Origin: Russula earlei
Lineage: Eukaryota > Basidiomycota > Agaricomycetes > Russulales > Russulaceae
Direction: 5' to 3'
Length of the DNA: 64,000 nucleotides
NCBI GenBank assembly: GCA_025769875.1
Contig: JAGFNK010000002.1
Coordinates: 124,001 to 188,000, forward strand
The notes beneath the pieces were generated by a model. The model searched no databases and had not been told where the DNA came from. It saw only the letters and a list, made by a program, of their open reading frames with translations. Of this stretch, positions 31,592 through 43,807 are shown piece by piece (within the stretch, counting starts at the first letter, position 1; each line of letters starts with the position of its first letter). The position numbers and the translations under genes are program-made.

Positions 31592-34106
31592 CTAGGGTTT
31601 GAATGCGTTCCATGCGTCGTTCAATGCACCAAAAACGCCATTAGCAATCATCCTCTGTTCGAGCGTGGTGTTGTTCACATTGAGCTACGAAACCAGGGGC
31701 GTTGGCGGACGTCTGATCTACAAAATAAAGCAAAGCCGTACCTTGTCGGGGTGTAGCTTGGCGATGGCCTTGGTATATCGGATCTTAACTTGACTGAGCG
31801 TCACTAGCTCCGCCATCCCGACCTTTTGCCACCCAAGCTCAGGCCAGAGCACGGTATCGAGACTCGCCACCAATGCGCGCAAATTTGCCTCTTTCCCATT
31901 CTTCCACGCGGCGAGGCGCGAATCTACGCTGTCCTTGAGTTCGTGTCGGGCCTGCTCCTCTGCCTCCGCTTCTTGGTTGGCTTGTTTGAGCCTAGCTAAA
32001 GCCTCTGAAGGTGGCGTAGGTCCGCGCCGAGGGCGGGTCGTGGGTCTTGTTGGTGCGCTGGCGCGCGGCGCAGATGGCGCAGCACCGTCCGAGGCATTGT
32101 CGACGTTGAGCATCTTCCCACAGCGTCCGATGCCGCTCAAGGCTTCGTCGCGATACTTTCCGGCAAACTCCGCACCAACGATGGATTCCCAATCTTGCCG
32201 TGCGAGGACCCACTTCTCCTTCCCTTCGTATGCTTCGGCCCTGCGACGCCACGCCTTGATGAGCCCATCGCCCAGATCGACACCTGCGCCATCCTCTTCT
32301 CTTGTCACCTTTGCCTCCCGTGCCGGATGGTAGGACGGTCCAACAATTGTTATGACGCTGGTGCAATCTTCAATAGTACCTGACATATTGCCAGTCTTTA
32401 AGCGTGATAGTCCACGATTGTTCAGTAAAGGAACAAGCAAAAGATGCGAATCCGGTAGTTGAGAGATGGCAGATGTGTAAGCCACCTCAGCTTCGGCAAA
32501 GCGCCCAAGCTTGAACATCTCGGTACCAGAAGCCTTGTGTTGTGCAGATGCAGAGATTGCAGATAGCGAGGCAGAGATTACTTGCCGTTCTGACAGGCGA
32601 ACAGGAGACGGGATGCGAAGTGGTCTTGTCTGCACAGGAAGTGGGCGTTCTTTAGACTGAACGGGTTGGTTCTCGTCGAGATCTTCCCGCATCCACCTCG
32701 GTCGCCCATCCTGCCCCTCATTATATCTGACAGGGCGTACAAGCGAGGTCGCCCCACGTTCCTCGTACGCCTTTTGCACTCTTGATTTTCCCTCTTTCCA
32801 AAAGGAATTTGCTTGCTGGAATAGCTGGGCTCCAATTTTGCTAGCCTGTGAGATAATCTTATCGGCTTGCTGTTGATAGTTGGTCTCGGAAGACGAAGAG
32901 GGAGGTCGCTCTTGAGAAGGATAGGACCGGTGTTGGGGGCGAGGCTGTGATGGGTCCGAATCATGTCGCTGATCATCACATCCATCATAGTCCTGGAAGT
33001 GCCGATGCTCACTCTGCGAACCTCCAGATGAAGTCTGTTCTGCAAGGGCCGGCGACAATCTAGGTGCGTCCGAAAGTAACATTTCTAATGCAGCTTGAAC
33101 ATCAAGTCCGGTCTCTGTGGAGGCAAGAGCTGTCCGAGCCTGGTCTGGGGAGAATCCCATTTCGACAATCTGACCAATGAGATGGGGTGGTGGGGATGAT
33201 TTTCTATCCGAAGGTGAGACTTCCTGAAAAGTGGATTGTCAGGAAATTCAGGGATGTCCTCCATATCAGAGAGACGCTGCGTACAGGTGGAACTGGGCGT
33301 TCTGCTGGTCGCTTGTGAACAGGTCGACCCAAGTCTCCTAGAATATCATCGTCGCTTCCGGAAACGTCGTCGAGTAAGGCATCCTCACGATCACCAAAAT
33401 CAAAATCACCAGGAGTATCAGAACGAGAAGGGGGGCCAATTTGTGCGATAACGGCCGTATCTCTCTCAAATGGATGTTTGAAATTAAGATCCCATAAGGA
33501 TTTCTCTTGAAATGAGGGTTCGGGAAGGGCTCCACCAGAAGGCATTTGGCGGGACCCAATTCCCCGAACGTCGGTCAATGGCTTCGAGGCAGATGCTGAC
33601 TCTGCCTTTGCAGAACTGATAGAAGAACCAAAAAGCCAATCATCATCAATTCCAGACGATGTCAACTTGGAAGCTGCCGGTGTAGATGAAAAAGAGGCTC
33701 CCTTTGCGAGGGAATCCAGTCCTGCCCAGGCGGTTGAATTATCAACAGGTGCCACAGGTTGCTGAACCTGTGCTTTAGACTTTGCTGCTCTCTCCGCCAT
33801 GGTTAGCTTGGAGTTATCAGAGGCAATCCCAAATGACCCAGAAAGGAGATCGCCGAATGCGTCTCCTGAATTGGTCGCCGACGCGCCTCTGTTAGACCTT
33901 TGACCTGGGACAGGGGGATTAGAGGATGGAGTCAGAGAACGAGGACTTGATGAATTTGAACTTGAAGCAGCTAGCATTGAGAATGTATCATATTTCTGGC
34001 GAGGAGCGCTTGACGATGATGCCGGGCTTGCACCGAGCTTGCGGGCGGGCTGCACTGGTTTCACAGGAGCGGAGGAGTTCCAAAGGTCAGCGAAAGAATC
34101 GACCAT
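31592..34106 (-). CDS. SWA2: Auxilin-like clathrin uncoating factor Swa2
   Basis: A J-protein cofactor that brings Hsp70 to clathrin-coated vesicles. It starts MVDSFADLWNSSAPVKPVQP (34106) with a Ser/Pro-rich clathrin-binding region containing DDWLFG and LWDLNF motifs. An intron (about 33291-33233) leads to a UBA domain: PPPHLIGQIVEMGFSPDQAR. A linker follows, then TPR repeats (GTEMFKLGRFAEAEVAYTSA, LLNNRGLSRLKTGNMSG, GLIKAWRRRAEAYEGKEKW). The C-terminal J domain has VKIRYTKAIAKLHPDK with the HPD triad, and across the last intron LNVNNTTLEQRMIANGVFGA, LNDAWNAFKP. UBA-TPR-J is the fungal Swa2 order. Stop TAG at 31594-31592. Confidence 0.94.
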
Positions 34107-34579
34107 AATGCGAGTCCGTGAAGGGAAAAGGTAATGCTGTTGTGTACAATGGAGATGGGCGTTCCAGACGCGGTTGTTATGTGGTGGTCTTCCACTGCAC
34201 TGCCAGGCCAGCCAGCCCTAACCCCCATTGCTTTTAGTCAATTTGGTCACATTTTTCGTACTCTACTTATGTCAATAATTATGTAATACATTTATCGTCT
34301 GGTAAGTTCTTGAGTCCAAGTACCCGCCATGCCCGCCATCGACTATTGAAACTCACTTCGAGAGGCAACATTCGCCTATGCTCCTCTCCATTGTGGGACC
34401 AAAATAAGCTCACGACGCCTATATTTTACCCAAATTCTGGTATGTCACCGTGTCCGAGACAATTTCCCGATTAGGTGAATGTGTCTCACGTCGATGGAAC
34501 GCGTCAGCAGCACCAATACTCGACATCCTCTTGACCGCCCCCTTGATTGATCTCCTTGGATCTATCGTCGTCAATCAAA
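34107..34579. other. Intergenic region SWA2 / SHP1
   Basis: Divergent promoter region of about 470 bp. It contains the partial MSM1 duplicate at 34307-34444, listed separately. The stretch around 34230-34300 is AT-rich. Confidence 0.5.
34307..34444 (+). pseudogene. Partial duplicate of MSM1 first exon
   Basis: This segment closely matches the first coding exon of MSM1 (36563-36701) about 2.2 kb to the right, same strand, on the other side of SHP1. The start codon is lost (AGTTCTTG where MSM1 has ATGCTCTTG). There is a 9-nt insertion (a repeat of GCCCGCCAT) and a 9-nt deletion (CCTTATTAC in MSM1), both in frame, plus a few substitutions. The donor-like TCTGGTATG at its right end is kept. Similarity ends after that point: the first MSM1 intron and the HIGH exon are absent. 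It is a gene fragment, not an intact gene. Confidence 0.85.
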
Positions 34580-36024
34580 ATGTCCGATGACAATCCAAAC
34601 ACTCCCCGCACCCTCGGAGGTGGTAATGCGAATGACCCCCCTGTCCCTTCATCGTGGCCGCGTTCAGATGCATCGTCTCGCCCACGCGTTGGGCGTATTG
34701 GCGGATGGGGAAGGGAAAGCACATCGTGCGTATGGTATAAATACCGATATACCTGTCCGAACTCATGCATCGTGCTTGCAGTAATGGTGGGCGCCGTTTC
34801 GGTACCCTTGGGGATGACGACGACGATGGCGAAGACGAACAACAGAGCTATTTCGCTGGCGGTGAGAGAAGGTAGTGTAAACCCTTCAGATCCTGCACGC
34901 TTGATTATTTATTTTCTAACGTGCTCCCAGCGGGATCAATATCCAGAACCCGGATAGAGATTCTGGCGTCCCCGGTCGCAATCTCATGCGCGATCTCTTG
35001 GCGCGCGCGGTCGGCGACCGTCCATTCGAGCCCGATGCAGAGAGAACAGGAGCTCAAAGATCGGCCGCCTTCTCTGGAGGCGGATATACACTTGGCTCGG
35101 ACGAAGTCGACAGCACTTACGTCCCTGACCCCAACGGACCTCCAAACCTAGGTGTGTCTAGCCATCTCTTCCTTCGCTCGCTGCGTTATTTACTTCATCG
35201 GTGTCAACAGCTGAGGAGACGGCCATCCGACACATCACCTTCTGGCGCGATGGCTTCAGCGTTGAGGATGGCGAGCTGCGCCGCTACGACGATCCGGCCC
35301 AGGCACAGATCCTTTCTGAGATAAATGCCGGGTACGAGTTACTTCCAGTCGCCGCTTGTTTGACATTGCGCTAATGAAATGGCGGTAGTCGCGCACCTCC
35401 GACCATTCTCAATGTCCTTCCAAGACAGCCGGTAGAATTGCGTGTGGCAAGACGCACGGAGGAGGATTACGTTCCTACGCAACGGCGAGGCTTCGCAGGT
35501 TCAGGCAGTCGACTAGGCGGCTTCACTCCTGAGCCTGCACCTGCACCGCAAATTGGGATGCCCGGTGCTTTTCCAGCCGCGCAAAGTTCTTCGGTCGCTT
35601 CGGTTCCACCACCATCATCGCGAGCACACGATCCAGAGAGCATCACCACGCGTTTCTCCGTCGATCAGACGAAACCAACCACCAGCGTGCAGGTCCGTCT
35701 CGCAGATGGCACTAGGTTCGAGAGCCTCGTAGCACATTGACTCACGATTGTTGTACTGACGTTACTGCCTTGTCAGAATGGTAGCTCGAGTTAATTTGAC
35801 ACACACGGTGGGCGATCTTCGAAGTTTCATCAACGCGTGAGCCCTTTGACCCTTGCCGTTGTGGCTCGCTTCCTTATCTACTCTATATAGCTCGCGTCCT
35901 GAAAACAATGCGCCGCGCGTATACGCTCGGGACAACTTTCCCAAACCGCATGCTTGACAATGACAGTATGACGATCGACGCAGCTGGTCTACGCAACAGC
36001 GTAGTCGTTCAGCGGTGGGCCTAA
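34580..36024 (+). CDS. SHP1: p97/Cdc48 cofactor Shp1 / p47 (SEP-UBX protein)
   Basis: An adaptor of the AAA ATPase Cdc48/p97 in membrane fusion, ERAD and protein phosphatase 1 regulation. It starts [15 protein letters not shown]. After introns come [20 protein letters not shown] and [20 protein letters not shown], the p47 linker. The SEP domain reads [20 protein letters not shown] and [20 protein letters not shown]. The C-terminal UBX domain is split over four exons: [53 protein letters not shown] and [20 protein letters not shown], ending RWA with stop 36022-36024. No UBA domain is visible at the N-terminus, unlike yeast Shp1. The Phe-Pro-x motif of the UBX loop (TTFPNR) is kept. Confidence 0.93.
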
Positions 36025-36560
36025 AGGCGAGCCTTGAAGGTCCTGTGTCGGAGCGCTATTGTGGTGTCCTTGTTGTATACGCTCTCTCCCCTTTTGTGCG
36101 ATTTCTCGTGTCGTCGTGGCCGTGATAACGAATTTCTGGTCCCCATGTGTGCCAGCACCTTGCCTCACTTTCAATCCACCAGATTTTCATCTTCCGCTTG
36201 GCGCATGCTTGGACTCAGTCTCAACTTTTCCGCGCCATCTGAGAGGCGGTTAAATCTGCCTCATTAGGGGTGCGCACCGTTATGACCGCAACCATACATC
36301 TCCAGCTGTGTTCTGCATTGGATTCAAGGTATCATACAATGTTAGAAGGATGAGATCTGACTGGGATCTTCATATCTCTGGTGCAGGTTGTGGTCCTATC
36401 CAATGGACCCACAGGTTTGGTCCTCACACGGTGCTGGGACAAAAATGTATTAATTGTGAAGTTGAAGGGAATTGAAGGGAAATGTCATCACTTATGTAAT
36501 ATACTATGGGTAGAGCTCACTCAACTTTTACTAAGTTGACTGTAACCCTGGGACCGGAGT
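36025..36560. other. Intergenic region SHP1 / MSM1
   Basis: About 535 bp, same-strand gap holding the SHP1 3' end and the MSM1 promoter. No gene or repeat recognised, apart from the MSM1 exon match that begins right at its end. Confidence 0.4.
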
Positions 36561-38577
36561 ATGCTCTTGAGCCCATGTACCCGCCATCGACTATTGAAAC
36601 CTACTTTGAGAGGCAACATTCGCCTATACTCCTCTCCTTCGTGGGACCAAAATAAGCCTTATTACCTCACGACGCCTATATTTTACCCAAATTCTGGTAT
36701 GCCCCTCCCACCAACTCAGCCTCAACCCCAGCTGCAGCTCATCCTGCTCCAGTGCCTCATATTGGTCACCTCTATACGCTGGTGATAACTGATATCATCT
36801 CCCGATACGCCAGGCTTTCTTGGCCAGAAAGGCCGGTCAGCTTTCTTACAGGAACAGATGAACATGGCCTCAAAATCCAGAAAGCAGCTGAAGCACAGAA
36901 CTTAGAGCCCCGGGAGTTCTGCGATCAAATAAGCCATCGCTTTCGTGTGTGTTTATATACTTGTTTATACATGCTGTATATTGACAACACCGTTGATCAG
37001 GACCTCGCGGATACTGCAAACACGTCATACACTAGATTTATCCGGACGTCCGAAAAAGACCACCACTATGCCGTGCAGCACGTGTGGGTAGGCAGCAAAA
37101 AGCTCTCGCATAATGTTTTCTCACTTCACTACAGCGGGCATTAGACTCTAGAGGTCTCATTTACAAGGGTCTCCACAAAGGGTGGTACTCCATCTCCGAC
37201 GAATGCTTCTACACGGACAATCAGATTGAACGCCTAAAGAGCCCGCACGGTGCCCCGAATGGGACAGAGAAGGAAATCGTTGTCTCTAAAGAGACGGGAT
37301 CCGTAGTTGAATGGACCGAAGAGGAGAACTATAAATTTCGTCTGTCGCGCTTCCGTGATTTCCTCCTTGCGCGATACCAGTCGGAATCCAGATGTGATTC
37401 ATCCCCCACAGCAGCACGCCAACATTGTGGACGTGTTATCGATGCCCCTTGAGGATTTATCAGTGTCGCGGCCCCGCAATCGCTTGCATTGGGGAATTCC
37501 CGTCCCAAATGACGCCTCCCACACGGTATACGTGTGGTTTGACGCCTTGATAAATTATCTAACAGGGGCAGGATACCCCTGGGTCTCGAAAGAACAGAAA
37601 ACGCACTCGTACTGGCCACCAGACCTTCAAGTTGTTGGTAAAGACATCATTCGGTGAGCTGATGGTTTGTGCCATAGGTCTGGTTCAGATCTCTCTAAGT
37701 CTAATAGGTTTCATGCCATATATTTTCCGGCCATGCTCCAAGCTTTAGACTTACCGCTTCCCAAACGGCTCTTAGCACACTGTCATTGGACAGTCAGCCG
37801 ACGCAAGATGTCCAAGTCAATCGGTAATGTCGTGGACCCATTCGAGGCCATGCAGGACCTCGGCACAGACCTGGTCAGGTACTATCTCGCACGGATTGGT
37901 GGGCGCTTCAAGGATGACGTTGGTGAGTCAGAATGAAGTTGTGCTACCGATATATACCCGAATTTACCGCTTCTCGAGATTGGTCAAATGAGCAACTGGA
38001 GAACAATGCTGCGGAACTACAGTCATTACTCGGGAACTTCTACCTGCGCATTACTTCTGCTGCCATCCGAACGCGCTTACCCGAGGATTTCTCCTCGCAT
38101 TTACGGAATTCTCTGGAGCAGTCACTGAACTCAGAGCATCTGAGAGAAGTGACGAATCCCTTACGACATCTGGCTTCCGTGGTCGACCATCATCTTAAAG
38201 AGCTTCGCATTTCCGAGGCGCTAGAGGCAATTATTCACCAATTGAAAGCGGTTTGTCCGGCTGTTTTGCTCATGGACAATTGTGAACTTTTTATTGTGTT
38301 GCAGGCCAACATTATGGTGAGCAAGACGGAACCATGGGCCAAGAATACGCCAGAGGCCGTCACCGGGGAGGTGTACGCTCTATCACTTGAAACCCTGCGT
38401 ATCTGTGGCATTTTACTCCAGCCGTTTATCCCTGCCAAAGCTGGCATGCTGTTGGATGTCATGGGTATATCTCGATCAGAACGCGCTTTACAACATGCCC
38501 AGTATCTCCGCAGCTCGGTAGGTAATGTCACACCGGGGGTCAAATTGTTCTCGCGCGTGTCAAAGAAAGTGATCTGA
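36561..38577 (+). CDS. MSM1: Mitochondrial methionyl-tRNA synthetase
   Basis: A class I synthetase that charges mitochondrial tRNA-Met. The N-terminus MLLSPCTRHRLLKPTLRGNI is basic, with the R-x-Y-S pattern of a mitochondrial presequence. Then PYYLTTPIFYPNS splices over a 56-nt intron to VPHIGHLYTLVITDIISRYA (HIGH motif). Next come FLTGTDEHGLKIQKAAE, WFDALINYLTGAGYPW and HCHWTVSRRKMSKSIGNVVD (KMSKS). The anticodon-binding helical domain reads NAAELQSLLGNFYLRI and ILLQPFIPAKAGMLLDVMG. It ends LFSRVSKKVI. No zinc-knuckle or C-terminal tRNA-binding extension, as expected for the organellar form. Its first exon has a partial copy at 34307-34444. Confidence 0.95.
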
Positions 38578-39349
38578 AAGGTGGAGTGAGCGACTGCGAT
38601 TTCCAGACCTTTGGGAGCCTTCTTCCTTCCGTAGATGATCTGCGCTTTACTTTAACTGGACAGCTAGACTTCTCACGTCGATGGTCACCTGCAATGACTA
38701 CTTTTTTTGTACCTGATTTCTTGAGCGTTGCGGTGTTAATGCGAAGCAGCAATGGCAGTACCGCATAATTATCGCAATCGTAGATGATTGAGGTCTAAGA
38801 ACGCCACCGTATGTTACACAAGTGGCGGTGGCGCGTCACGAAAAGGTAGTACGGCTAGTGCAACACGTACGTTACCAGTCGCGAACTGGGACTTGTTTAC
38901 AGCCCTTCGATTCGCGGCTGACAGAACCCCCTAAACGCGGTTAATAACCATCACATGCCCTGTGCCCCTGGAAACAGTATGTGGTGGGGAGATCTCAGGT
39001 GGCGTTCTTAAAATTAAACACCGCGCCTACCCTTGTGGAGGTGGAGGTAGGTGAGGTCGCAGTTGGTTGATCTATCTGTAGTGAGGGTTGGGGCCACGTT
39101 AGGATGACAGCATCACCATTACCACGACACACACAAGTTCCAGTTGAGAGTGATAGGAGGAAAGATAAGGCGCGGCTGACCGGAAGAGGAAATTCGGTGG
39201 ACATGTACCACTGGCACTGGCACCACTTCGCCCCCTCGCAATAAGTTCTCTCTTCTCAGACATACACAACATACACACTCTTTTAAAACGCTCTCTCTTT
39301 CAACCCTGTCGCCTCTCAACCCCTCCTCTCCACTCGCTATCCCTTGGAC
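38578..39349. other. Intergenic region MSM1 / phosphatase
   Basis: About 770 bp between same-strand genes. I see no gene. The final 60 bp before the phosphatase start are rich in pyrimidines (CTCTCTTTCAACCCTGTCGC), as is common just upstream of fungal start codons. Confidence 0.4.
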
Positions 39350-40860
39350 ATGCCCAACACTGCCACCCGTAACATCGACATCGTAATAGATCGTCAACTC
39401 TATATTGGGAAGTGCGTGTCCACCGTTCAGTGTTATCCTTTGCGCAATGTTCCTCACCTCTTTCACCAGTCTCGCCGCCGCCAAGTCCGTCGACCTCCGC
39501 CGACAACATGGCATCACACACGTCGTGTCCGTGTGCCCAGATCATCCTTTGCAAGGGCCTCACCACATGATTATCCCCGTACAAGACTCGGAATACGATG
39601 ACATCCTCATCTACCTTCCTGAGGCATGCCGCTTCATCCGAAATGCCTTGGAGGGCGGAGGTCGTGTGCTGGTTCACTGTCTCATGGGTGTCTCAAGGAG
39701 CGCCACCGTGGTCGCGGCGTACTGTGAGATTCCAACCTCCTCGGAACGCCCGAAAGGTCCACAGAAACTGACAATTGACTAGTGATGTCGACTTGCCATA
39801 TCTCTGTCCATAAGGCGCTTTCGGCTGTCAAGAGAGGTCTTTAAATTTCCTTGCCCTTCTTGTGTTCTCTCACACTTCTCTTTGCAGTTCGTCCACAAAT
39901 ACAGCCGAACTATGGCTTCATCAAGGAGCTTCATGCCTTTGAAGCTTGTCACTATTCGCTCTCGCCGACGGATCCAACTTATCGCACCTGGAAGCGCAAG
40001 CACCGTCAAGATGTTACTTACTTCTTGAACAGCCTCAGTGACACAACAGTTATTATACCAGAAAAGCTCTCACTCAGTAGGTAAGTAAACTGCGACATCA
40101 TCAAATCGAGACCCGTTTGACGAGCCCTGCCGTAGTGGCTTTCCCACTGATCCGGAACAGGCTGCTTGCCTAGTTACATACTTGGGCTTGACGCATTGCA
40201 TATCATTGTCCCCCTCTGCCACCTTTAAACCCAATATCGGTCTCAAGCACAATCACATCGAGATATCCCAATCCAACAAAGCAGCCCTTCTTTTTGCATT
40301 GCCGGTCATTTGCAGATATATTCAAGATGCCGTTGACAATAGAGGTCGGATTCTCGTCCACTGTCTAACCGAATCTACAGCTGCTATCGTTGCTTGTGCT
40401 TACCGTACGTTGTCATCTTGCTGTTCCCTTTGCTACCGCTCATAACTATTTAGTTATGTGGAGTAGGAATGCTTCCTACAAGCAAGCTTACAGGACCCTC
40501 CAGGAAGGTACGTCTCCATGTCCGTGTTGTTACCATCTTGGTTGACTCATGATATCTTACTCAGCGCTTCCTCTCTTTAACGCAACCGGCAATTTCACAC
40601 AATTATTGGAACTTTATTCCGCGTGTAATTGTTCACCAAGCAGTGATCACCCTGCCCTCCAAGCCTGGTTGGGTGTAGCTCACCCGCCGACACCCATTTC
40701 ACCCCCTCAGCTATCCGGCTCTGTTATGATGCCATCATCTCCCACTAGGCAAGCACCAGGAACGATCCTACACACCCCGTTGCCGAAGCCGCGGTCAAAA
40801 GTTGGGACCCAAGCGAATCATGCCTTGAGTTCATTAATGCCAGTGACTCTGGATGGGTGA
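39350..40860 (+). CDS. Tandem dual-specificity phosphatase-like protein
   Basis: The protein has two phosphatase-like units. The first (from MPNTATRNIDIVIDRQLYIG, spliced to NLAAAKSVDLRRQHG) has a complete P-loop HCLMGVSRSA at 39675-39704, followed by STCHISVHKALSAVKR and PNYGFIKELHAFEACHY, the usual DSPc end. The second unit begins near 40140 with DPEQAACLVTYLGLTHCISL, then ALPVICRYIQDAVDNRGRIL, and has HCLTESTAA at 40359-40385: the Cys is present but the P-loop Arg is replaced by Ala, so catalysis is not expected. It continues ASYKQAYRTLQEALPLFNAT and ends in a Pro/Ser-rich tail (PPTPISPPQLSGSVMMPSSP). Five or more introns. Substrate unknown. Confidence 0.85.
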
Positions 40861-41020
40861 TCTTGGTCCGTGGGAGCACACCTCGGTTTGATATGCCGTT
40901 ACTGCATCTTGTACATCATGTATACCTCTATACTATTTAGTGTAATTACAATTTTGTTTTTCATATTTGAGGTGAAGGTCGGGAGGTTGGCACTCCACCA
41001 GTACACATACTTTGTGTGTT

Positions 41021-42487
41021 ATGTTACGTCATGCTGAAATTCATCACTGCTACCAAACCATGCTCGGGCCTGGGTCATGGCGGGCTCTTCGTGCAGCCTC
41101 TCTGCGGCCACCCCTTTCCACCTCTTCTCGTCCCCACTTTGCCGGACATTCTGGGCTGGTGATGCGGTCGGATGCTTCCACCTACCGACGTCACGGAACA
41201 ACCCGGTCGCGAGCAAGCGATGAAGAGAACGATATTTCAGAGCTGGATGCTTCGTTTTTCGGCACATATTCTGTCATTTTGCCAACCGAGCCGTTCGTTT
41301 TTGGGGTCTCACACATCCCTCAGCGGCCCGTCCCCTCGCAAATCCCGCGACCACCCTATGCGACACCCTCCGCTCGCGGCCTCTCCACTCCAACCGGACG
41401 TGGATCTTCTTCCAGTGATGACCTTGTACGACTCGGCAGCTCTGAAGAGCGGCGGTTGCGACGGGCTGCTCGCCTCGCCCGGGAAGTCTTGGAATATGCG
41501 GGTACACTCGTGAAGGTCAAGACCGCTACTGCCTTTCGCCCACCACAGTGCCGCTGACCTTCGGGTAGGTTGGCTCCACCACGGACGCGTTGGACGCCGC
41601 CGTTCACGACTACATCGTGACCCACTCAGCCTATCCGTCGCCCCTCGGATATTCTGGCTTTCCAAAGTCGTGCTGTACCAGCGTGAACAACGTCGTCGTC
41701 CACGGAATCCCCGACGAGTTCGTGGGCTGATAACCTGATATTATTCTTTTTGTGACTCGGCTCATCGGCGCTGCCCTCAGTCGGCCCCTCGAAGACGGCG
41801 ATATTGTGAACGTGGATATTACCGTATTCTTGGACGGGTTTCATGGAGACACCTCCCGAACGTTTTTGGTGGGTGACGTGGTGAGTCGATCGCGTCGGCA
41901 CGATCGGGAAATAGGCATCACCTGCCGTCCAGGATGAGTTAGGACGCGCCCTAGTCTCCGCGACAGACGAAGCCCTCGACGCTGGGATTGCTGTTTGTGG
42001 GCCTGGAAAACCTCTCAGGTCTATCGGAAATGCCATCCACGCCGTGGCCGACAAGAGAGGATACTCGGTGTCAAGTCAATTTTCTGGCCACGGTATCGGC
42101 GAGGTGTTTCATCGTTCACCCTGGATATTGCATCATCGTGAGTCGGGGCTGTCTGTGAGGTTTTCGATTGCTGATCGTGGAATGTCAGGCAACGAGGAGC
42201 CTGGCGTCATGTTGCCAGGACATTGCTTCACTATTGAGGTAGGCAAGAGAGACGAGGCCATTTTGCGAGGCTGACGTCCAGTAAGCCGTGCCTCATTCAA
42301 GGATTCAACCCAAGGAGTTGGATATTCCCTGATGGTTGGACAGCCTCGACTGAAGTATGCCGTTTGTCTTCCAATCGTTCGGCGCTCAGCTTTGATTTGC
42401 CTACTTGTCAACTAGAACTGCGCCAGGAGTGCACAGAAGGAGCACATGGTCCTGATCACGGAACATGGCGCGGAGGTCATTACTTAA
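41021..42487 (+). CDS. Methionine aminopeptidase type 1, organellar form
   Basis: It removes the initiator Met from new proteins. The N-terminus is Arg/Ser-rich without acidic residues at first ([20 protein letters not shown]), consistent with a mitochondrial presequence, and there is no N-terminal zinc finger as in cytosolic Map1. The start may be ATG 41021 or the ATG near 41060. The catalytic domain carries [55 protein letters not shown] (two metal Asp), [19 protein letters not shown] (His), PGHCFTIEP (Glu) and [13 protein letters not shown] (last Glu), so all five ligands are kept. An intron near 42239-42279 joins TIE to [17 protein letters not shown]. Stop TAA 42485-42487. Confidence 0.92.
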
Positions 42488-43807
42488 GGCTCAATACGGG
42501 GCAAGGAGTCGTCGACTGAAATCGAATGCCGTTGTGTCGGTTGTGACTGAAATGAATGGATCTCTTCTCTGGGGCGTTTCATTTTACGTAGTCACCTAAA
42601 ATTATCGTATGGATTTGCATAGTCAATTTCTACGACGCCAGACCATGGAAAGTGAAAGATTCATCATGCCATCCGACATCGGGGGTAAATATTGATTACG
42701 AAACGCCTCTGAGTGATTGCGCAGACCGAGTACAAACCCAGATTCGGATAAAGCCGCTGAATGTTCATGCATCAACACTTTGTCGCAGACTCGAATTACT
42801 GTGATGGGAGAACGTTTCTCCTCCCTTACCTGCTTTTATTCTGAACCCCTGAACCCATAACGGCCGTGCTGTGATATCACCTCGACCTGGATGATCTCGC
42901 CCAAAAGATTTTACCCGGACTGTCGAGCCTTTTTGCCCCGCGAACTTTCACATGCCGTTCGGTTTGAAGGAACCTGTCGCGCTATCCACCATCTTGTTCT
43001 TAATGACATGGACACATTATATCTTTTGTCAACTTTGCCATTGCGAACCCACCAGAGCCTGGGGATATTTGGAACTTTTTCAAAAGTGGAACGAGATGGC
43101 GTGGGTTCGGTGTGGTCGGGCGTAGTTCTCTGAGTATGGTTGTTGGCTTCGGGTACGATGGACGCCGTGTAACGAACGAAGGATGCTTATAATGAGATCG
43201 TGAAGGCCGGGCGAGAGCGAGAGCGCGAGTGCGGAGTGGTCTGTTCCCTTAAGGGCTGGACTTGGTCGCCATTGATGTTCTCCCCACTCTTTCGCCTAAT
43301 GCGTTGCTTTTTGACGGTTTATTCTCTGGAGCTATCCACCAACGGTTGTGCTCTGCTGGGGTGGATATAAAGGCTTGTTAGCTCAGGCCTTTGGACGTGA
43401 CTCGGCTGAAGACGCCCTTTGATGTCGATGCTGCGCAGCCGACCCATTTCACATTCCAATCTCGATCGATAGGAGACGAACTGTCTACGATGACATCACA
43501 AATCCGGGTACCGCCGATGCGTTTGTTGCATTGCAGGGCTGTCGCGGATGCTCTGTGCCCGGTGCTCCTGTGAAATGGCACCGTGTAGGGCGGGGACAAC
43601 GTTAAAACAGTGACGTGTTGTCTCCTTTGGGCCTAGGCAAGGTTAGCAGAAGCGCAACGCGATCAACTCTGTCCAAGGTATTCGTCCCAGCATATAAGCA
43701 ACCACTTTCTCCCGCCGTTCCATCTTCTCCCGTCTTTCCTTCCTCTCGCCCGACTCTGCGCTCCCCCCCCCCTCAACCTGGCCCCCAGCCCTCTTAATTT
43801 CGTCGCG
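42488..43807. other. Intergenic region upstream of the P450 gene
   Basis: About 1.3 kb. The frames present (for example 42891-43133) do not look like known proteins. A short GA/GC-rich run, GCGAGAGCGAGAGCGCGAG, lies near 43210. The last 110 bp contain a TATA-like site and a long pyrimidine tract, listed separately. Confidence 0.4.
43693..43798 (+). promoter_or_regulatory. TATA-like site and pyrimidine tract before P450
   Basis: A TATAAG at 43693-43698 lies 110 bp before the P450 start codon. It is followed by a CT-rich stretch up to 43798 containing a run of about ten C. This arrangement is typical of strongly expressed or inducible fungal promoters. The call rests on sequence alone. Confidence 0.4.
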
